DNA from: Candidatus Uhrbacteria bacterium RIFOXYB12_FULL_58_10
GTDB lineage: Bacteria; Patescibacteriota; Patescibacteriia; UBA9934; GWF2-40-263
Length of the DNA stretch: 18,116 nucleotides
Assembly: GCA_943357275.1 (NCBI GenBank)
Contig: CALRGL010000011.1
Coordinates: 1 to 18,116 of the forward strand
Direction: 5' to 3'
Under the pieces are notes generated by a model, which saw only the letters and a program-made list of their open reading frames with translations, did no database searches and was not told where the DNA came from. This document shows positions 14,973 to 18,116 of this stretch, piece after piece; position 1 is the first letter of the stretch, and each line of letters opens with the position of its first letter. The position numbers and the translations under genes were made by a program.

Positions 14973-16016
14973 ATGTCTCCCCTCTCACGCATCGAACAAT
15001 TCAATCAACTCTTCCCAGAGATTCAGGCTTTTCGACGAAAACAATTCGTCGAGGTCGTTTTTCAACCAACCTTCCGTAGCTGGAAGGATGTTTCTGTTTT
15101 TTCAAAAGAGATGCGAGAAAAACTTGATGCCTCTATTCCTTGGATGTCTGTTAAAGAGTCCGTCGTAAAGCAAAGTGCCAAAATGGACACCGTGAAAGCG
15201 CTTCTTGAGGTGGAAGGCGGAAGCATGATTGAAACTGTTCTCATGCAAAATGCCCGAGGTTGGTGGACGATTTGTGTTTCTTCGCAAGTTGGATGTGCCA
15301 TGCGTTGTACGTTTTGTGCAACGGGAAAAATGGGGCTCACAAGAAATCTAACGGCTGACGAAATTGTTGATCAATATCGCTACTGGGTGGATTATCTACA
15401 GATGCATCCAGAACTTCCAAATCGCATTACAAACGTTGTATTCATGGGGATGGGCGAACCAATGTCCAACTATGAAAACGTTCGCGAAACTCTTCGAACG
15501 CTCTTGGGAAATACAGACCTCGGACAAACACGTATCACGGTCTCAACAGTTGGTGTGCTTCCACGTCTTGAAACGCTTATGAATGACCCTCTGTGGCCTC
15601 ATGTGCGTTTGGCGATCTCTTTACATAGTGCGGACGCTAAAACACGCAAAGAGATCGTTCCTACATCCTATGATGACTTTATTCCAAAGTTAGTCGATTG
15701 GTCTCAGCGCTATTTAGAAAAATTTGGGAATCGTCGTCATCATCTTACGTTTGAATACGTGATGTTAAAAGGGATCAATGACACAGCACATCATGCAAAA
15801 ATGCTTGCGTCTATGATTCACAAGATTGGAAATATCCGCGTGAACCTCATTCCCTACAACTTTACTGGAGGTGAATTTTCTACATCAACTTCAAAAACGG
15901 TTCATGACTTTTTTCAGTATCTCGAATCAAGCGGAATCACGGTAACTCGTCGAAGAACCATGGGTGAAGATATCGATGCAGCCTGTGGTCAACTCTATGC
16001 AAGTACGAATCAATAA
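14973..16016 (+). CDS. rlmN: Dual-specificity 23S rRNA/tRNA adenine C2-methyltransferase RlmN
   Basis: Radical SAM enzyme that methylates C2 of A2503 in 23S rRNA and, in characterised members, A37 of some tRNAs. 347 residues. The iron-sulfur motif CAMRCTFC gives Cys108, Cys112 and Cys115 (CxxxCxxC), followed by ATGKMGLTRNL. The SAM-binding VVFMGMGEPMSNYENV, the VSTVG strand and LAISLHSADAKTRKEIVP are intact. The second catalytic cysteine is in DIDAACGQL (Cys338). The A2503 and MGEP context separates RlmN from Cfr only weakly, but a housekeeping setting favours RlmN. It overlaps the RluF-like gene by 20 bases, so both rRNA-modifying enzymes are made from one mRNA. Confidence 0.95.
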   Translation: MSPLSRIEQFNQLFPEIQAFRRKQFVEVVFQPTFRSWKDVSVFSKEMREKLDASIPWMSVKESVVKQSAKMDTVKALLEVEGGSMIETVLMQNARGWWTICVSSQVGCAMRCTFCATGKMGLTRNLTADEIVDQYRYWVDYLQMHPELPNRITNVVFMGMGEPMSNYENVRETLRTLLGNTDLGQTRITVSTVGVLPRLETLMNDPLWPHVRLAISLHSADAKTRKEIVPTSYDDFIPKLVDWSQRYLEKFGNRRHHLTFEYVMLKGINDTAHHAKMLASMIHKIGNIRVNLIPYNFTGGEFSTSTSKTVHDFFQYLESSGITVTRRRTMGEDIDAACGQLYASTNQ

Positions 16017-16701
16017 ATATCTTGCAGAACGTGGTATTTGTTCTCGTCGACAAGCGGATCGCTTTATTGATGAGGGCAAGGTGATGGTGAATGGACAAGT
16101 GGCTGAAAAAGGCATGTTGATTTATGGCAACGAAGATTTGCGCGTCGACGGTCAGAACGTGTCCGTACATCGACCAAAACTACAATATCTCGCGTTTAAC
16201 AAACCAGTCGGAATCATGACATCCGTTGATCCAAACGGGCGAGATACGATTGCAACATTTTTAAACCTGCAGGAACGTCTCTTCCCTATTGGACGACTGG
16301 ACGTTGCTTCAAGTGGACTCCTTATTTTGACGAATGACGGTGATCTTTCCGAAGCGATCACCCATCCACGCGGTGATCATGAAAAAGAATACCTTGTTAC
16401 GCTTGAACAAGAAATTGACTCAGACGATTTGCAAACCATGGAAGAAGGAATGATGATTCTCGGATCCATGACAAAACCAACACAAACACTGCAACTAGGT
16501 CCTCATTCATTCAGAATCATTTTGACAGAAGGACGCAACCGACAAATTCGTCGTATGTGTGACCAATTGGGATATGATGTCAAAGCCTTGAAACGCATAC
16601 GCGTTATGAATATTGAACTGGGCAATCTGCCTGTTGGTGCAGTCAGACCACTTTCAAAGAAAGAACTTTCAGACTTAAAACAGGAATTACACCTCCAATA
16701 A
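15997..16701 (+). CDS. rluF: RluF/RluB-family 23S rRNA pseudouridine synthase
   Basis: Converts a specific uridine in 23S rRNA to pseudouridine. 234 residues from the ATG at 15997 (MQVRINKYLAERGICSRRQA), which begins directly in the S4 RNA-binding domain; an earlier ATG at 15964 would only add residues within rlmN. The catalytic domain has LAFNKPVGIMTSVD, PIGRLDVASSGLLILTNDG with the catalytic Asp in GRLD, HEKEYLVT, and GRNRQIRRMCDQLGYDVKALKRIRVM. The HEKEYLVT and RIRVMNIELGNLPVG segments look closer to RluF than to RluB or RsuA from memory. The target uridine is therefore likely, but not certainly, the one RluF uses (2604 in E. coli numbering). Its stop codon lies in the terminator stem. Confidence 0.88.
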   Translation: MQVRINKYLAERGICSRRQADRFIDEGKVMVNGQVAEKGMLIYGNEDLRVDGQNVSVHRPKLQYLAFNKPVGIMTSVDPNGRDTIATFLNLQERLFPIGRLDVASSGLLILTNDGDLSEAITHPRGDHEKEYLVTLEQEIDSDDLQTMEEGMMILGSMTKPTQTLQLGPHSFRIILTEGRNRQIRRMCDQLGYDVKALKRIRVMNIELGNLPVGAVRPLSKKELSDLKQELHLQ

Positions 16702-16730
16702 AACTGGCCATAACGACCAGTTTTATTGTT
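16696..16730 (+). terminator. Intrinsic terminator containing the rluF-like stop codon
   Basis: A perfect 12-bp stem (CAATAAAACTGG at 16696-16707 with CCAGTTTTATTG at 16717-16728) closes a nine-base loop. The TAA stop (16699-16701) is inside the left arm. The trailing T run is short (TTGTTT), but the stem is long. Confidence 0.8.
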
Positions 16731-16758
16731 TAAAAGAGTCTTTTTCTCCTTTATTCCA

Positions 16759-16787
16759 TTGACAGAATCTAAAAATATCAGTACATT
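16759..16787 (+). promoter_or_regulatory. Consensus sigma-70 promoter of the CoaB/aldolase fusion gene
   Basis: A perfect -35 TTGACA (16759-16764) and TACATT (16782-16787) are separated by 17 bases. The predicted leader is about 50 bases, the longest in the window, and contains a small hairpin TCGATC-AACG-GATCGA at 16794-16809 that might be an operator or a leader stem. Confidence 0.8.
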
Positions 16788-16833
16788 CAGCCGTCGATCA
16801 ACGGATCGAAATTGTTCTTCACATCTCAAGAAA

Positions 16834-16842
16834 AAGGAGAGG
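16834..16842 (+). promoter_or_regulatory. Strong Shine-Dalgarno that fixes the start of the fusion gene
   Basis: AAGGAGAGG ends two bases before the ATG at 16845, with the core AAGGAG five bases away. It is the only strong Shine-Dalgarno seen before any gene in the window, and it settles the start codon of the open-ended frame. Confidence 0.85.
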
Positions 16843-16844
16843 AA

Positions 16845-18116
16845 ATGACGCGATCAGCAAGTTCTTATGCGCTTGTGACTGCTGGTGGAACATCGGTCTA
16901 TCTGGATCGTACTTCCAAGATCAAAAACGAGGCCAAAGGCGCCTTTGGTGTTGCGATTTCAACATCTTTGGTTGAACAAGGCATTAAGGTCGTACTCCTG
17001 TGTACAGATGAGACGCGCAAAACGTATCCCCTTTGCGAAGGAATCGAAGTTGTTACTTACGATACCTATCACGAGTATGTGGAACGGATCGACGCTGTCT
17101 TGGCACGTTCTGGTCAGCCGACCTTTGCATTTAGTTCAGCATCGGTCTCTGACTTTGAGCCGAGGGATCAAGTCGAGGGAAAATACTCGTTCGACACCTC
17201 TGCTACCATACAGTGCAAATCTCTTCCACGCGTACTCAGTTCATGGCGTGAACTCTTTGGTCGTAAGTGCTATCTCGTTGGTTACAAGCTGTGTGATCCC
17301 TTGAAATCTGTTACTGATCTAATGAGATCAGCACAAGACCAAAACGAAACGGATCACTTGAACCTCACGGTTGCAAGTTTCCAGTCCGGGTCCAAGAAAC
17401 ATGGTCGACATCGAACGGTTTACTTGGTCAAACCTGACGGAGGTCATCTCACCTTTTCTGGAACGCTTAGCGACGTTTCTCATCGCCTGGTCGAGTTCTC
17501 CGTTCGTCAGTCGAAAACCACTTGGAAACAAAGTGAGCGCGCAGGATCGCTTCAAGCATTCGTGGATGCACAGTCACTCAAAGGTAGTCACTGTCCAGCG
17601 TTCAAGATTGCCCCTGCCGTTCTGAGACTTGCACAACGAGCAAATCTTCTCAAAGGGAAACCGGGAAACGTGGTTGCGTTCAACCTCAATCCCCGCTTCC
17701 TGCTTGTGACCCCCCGAGGTCATACGAACAAGGAACTTCTTGATGAGCTGGACTTTGTTGGGGTGGATCAAGAGCGTGTTGGAAGCAACCTGACGTTTTG
17801 GTCTGAAGACACTGTCTCAAAGCCGTCCATCGACGCCTTTACCTACATGCGAGTCTTTGAGCGTATTCGCGATATCACCTCCGCCATCCACTTCCACAAC
17901 GGTTGGGTGTTGGACGCTTCTGAAACCCGAATGGATTATCCATGTGGGACCGCAGAGGAAGCCTCAATGATTCTGGAGGCACTCGCTCGTGCGACTCTTC
18001 TGAGTGCAAAAGATACACGTTGCCCACCTTGGCGACTCGTTCGTCTCATTCGTCATGGGTACATCTTGTTCCTTGGGGATGATCTTGATGCCCTTTCAAC
18101 GCTTGAGAATGCTGTC
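16845..18116 (+). CDS. CoaB-like (DFP) domain fused to a class II aldolase/adducin domain (partial)
   Basis: 424 codons are visible, open at the window edge. Residues 1-215 resemble CoaB, which joins phosphopantothenate to cysteine in CoA synthesis: ALVTAGGT near residues 9-16, a glycine-rich KIKNEAKGAFGVAI with the conserved Asn, FSSASVSDFEP like the AAVADxxP strand, EGK, and YLVGYKL like the VGFxLE strand. In CoaB the stretch before the Asn has Arg and is followed by SSGKMG; here these are Ser and EAKGAFG, so cofactor or substrate use may differ. Residues about 255-424 match class II aldolases: GKPGNVVAF (Gly274-Asn275), LVTPRGHTNKELLDELDFVGVD, KPSIDAFTYM (326 on), zinc-ligand type HFH (349-351), PCGTAEEAS, and RHGYILFLGDD with His404. 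All three zinc histidines are present, so an active aldolase, epimerase or dehydratase is plausible. GC is near 50% in a sampled line, against about 43% in rlmN. Reaction unknown. Confidence 0.8.
   Translation, partial: MTRSASSYALVTAGGTSVYLDRTSKIKNEAKGAFGVAISTSLVEQGIKVVLLCTDETRKTYPLCEGIEVVTYDTYHEYVERIDAVLARSGQPTFAFSSASVSDFEPRDQVEGKYSFDTSATIQCKSLPRVLSSWRELFGRKCYLVGYKLCDPLKSVTDLMRSAQDQNETDHLNLTVASFQSGSKKHGRHRTVYLVKPDGGHLTFSGTLSDVSHRLVEFSVRQSKTTWKQSERAGSLQAFVDAQSLKGSHCPAFKIAPAVLRLAQRANLLKGKPGNVVAFNLNPRFLLVTPRGHTNKELLDELDFVGVDQERVGSNLTFWSEDTVSKPSIDAFTYMRVFERIRDITSAIHFHNGWVLDASETRMDYPCGTAEEASMILEALARATLLSAKDTRCPPWRLVRLIRHGYILFLGDDLDALSTLENAV

Overview
The window looks like a compact bacterial chromosome segment, most likely from a Candidate Phyla Radiation (Patescibacteria) genome. 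This is an inference from several things seen together: very short intergenic gaps, 4-base ATGA gene overlaps, almost no Shine-Dalgarno sequences, stop codons buried inside terminator hairpins, and a degenerate PriA next to def-fmt. UGA is used as a normal stop (for example at 5875-5877 and 6666-6668), so UGA is not recoded here. No tRNA, rRNA, CRISPR array or insertion sequence was seen. No gene-free stretch exceeds 300 bases; the longest is about 175 bases, between the ccdA stop and the RskA-like gene.

Layout. (1) Bases 1-1743, minus strand: tagA/wecG-type glycosyltransferase followed by gltX, cut by the window edge. (2) 1780-4452: clpB. (3) 4462-9908, plus strand, tightly packed: secreted lytic-transglycosylase-like repeat protein, LigB/Memo-like protein, PriA homologue without helicase motifs, def and fmt, closed by a bidirectional terminator. 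(4) 9936-12487, minus strand: VKOR with an extra membrane domain, then ccdA, then a 127-bp inverted-repeat element, then a membrane-anchored RskA-domain protein. (5) 12549-14286, plus strand: a 115-residue unknown protein and a RhlE-type DEAD-box helicase, each with its own terminator. (6) 14312-14878, minus strand: small secreted protein. (7) 14973-16701, plus strand: rlmN and a RluF-like pseudouridine synthase, overlapping. (8) 16845 to the end, plus strand: an open reading frame joining a CoaB-like (phosphopantothenoylcysteine synthetase, DFP) domain to a class II aldolase/adducin domain.

How the parts work together. Regions 1, 3, 5 and 7 are mostly protein-synthesis housekeeping: tRNA charging, N-terminal formyl addition and removal, 23S rRNA modification, RNA remodelling and chaperone disaggregation. 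Region 4 looks like an envelope disulfide pathway in which VKOR makes disulfides and CcdA passes reductant outward. The secreted protein at 4462 carries a CxxC that could be a client. Start sites are often 8-10 bases after an extended -10 element, implying leaderless mRNAs, while downstream genes rely on overlap coupling. The last gene breaks this pattern with a textbook promoter, a strong Shine-Dalgarno and higher GC.

Most promising observations: the CoaB/aldolase fusion, the PriA pseudo-helicase, the 127-bp hairpin between ccdA and the RskA-like gene, and the leaderless promoter architecture.
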